Source: an uncultured Peptococcaceae bacterium (GTDB lineage: Bacteria; Bacillota; Desulfotomaculia; Desulfotomaculales; Desulfocucumaceae). From it: a DNA stretch of 5,544 nt. Positions 5,480 to 5,544 of this stretch are shown here, piece after piece (position 1 is the stretch's first letter; every line of letters starts with the position of its first letter). The notes under the pieces are model-generated. The model searched no databases and was not told where the DNA came from. It was given only the letters and a program-made list of their open reading frames with translations. The stretch covers positions 1 to 5,544 of the forward strand of contig CATZDY010000149.1 of NCBI GenBank assembly GCA_958417755.1, written 5' to 3'. The position numbers and the translations under genes are program-made.

Positions 5480-5544
5480 TTACTTTAAATAATAGGGAAG
5501 CATATCATTCGTAAATCGGTATGTACCTGTTACTATATCATGAA
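5480..5544 (-). CDS. Possible C-terminal tail of a further minus-strand gene (partial)
   Basis: From the right edge one minus-strand frame reads HDIVTGTYRFTNDMLPYYLK and stops at TAA (5482-5480). Twenty open codons are not significant in themselves. The residue mix looks protein-like, and the position, about 65 nt before the HAD start and in the same direction, is reasonable for an upstream neighbour. The family is unknown, and chance is a real alternative. Confidence 0.25.
   Translation of the reverse strand, partial: HDIVTGTYRFTNDMLPYYLK

Noticed and set aside
1..5544. CRISPR arrays, tRNA/rRNA genes, insertion sequences
   Set aside because: No regularly spaced direct repeats, no cloverleaf or rRNA-like stretches, and no transposase motifs or paired terminal repeats were seen on either strand.

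Overview
The window is AT-rich (about one third G+C by eye), with strong GGAGG-type ribosome binding sites, TTG starts and short U-tract terminators. It also carries ATP-dependent iron-sulfur activases of the 2-hydroxyacyl-CoA dehydratase / benzoyl-CoA reductase type. Together these point to an anaerobic low-G+C Bacillota, most likely a clostridial lineage. I cannot name the species from this sequence. All intact genes lie on the minus strand, so transcription runs right to left.

Right part (5544 to about 4550): the edge holds a possible 20-codon tail of another minus-strand gene. A HAD-superfamily hydrolase with all four catalytic motifs follows (5415-4675). It probably starts at a TTG placed at the right distance from a GGAGG. 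Between it and the next operon (4674-3884) there is no intact gene. This gap holds the frameshifted remains of a plus-strand GNAT (YhbS-like) acetyltransferase, then a plus-strand promoter-like pair followed by a GC-rich hairpin and a T-run. The latter could be a small transcript or the debris of a lost gene.

Centre (3883 to 724): a tightly coupled three-gene operon encodes an activase-related protein (DUF2229 type), a 'CoA protein activase' and the ASKHA ATPase activase (BcrAD/BadFG, HgdC type). Gene junctions are 1 nt apart or overlap by 1 nt, and the operon ends at a clear stem-loop/U-tract terminator. The middle gene is interrupted by an in-frame TAA with the reading frame otherwise intact. 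It therefore encodes two fragments, or is a fresh nonsense pseudogene, or contains a base error. By family knowledge, the ATPase uses ATP hydrolysis to push low-potential electrons from a [4Fe-4S] cluster into a partner. The other two proteins are distant relatives of each other and carry the conserved cysteines expected of such partners. No dehydratase or reductase subunits are present here, so the substrate is unknown.

Left part (about 715 to 1): a separate minus-strand unit starts with a promoter overlapping a perfect 16-bp palindrome that resembles the Gram-positive LexA (DinR) box. It encodes two small, helix-rich, cytoplasmic proteins of unknown function. The second runs off the left edge. 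They are 1 nt apart and share a conserved segment, so they look like tandem diverged paralogs. This unit is the least explained part of the window.
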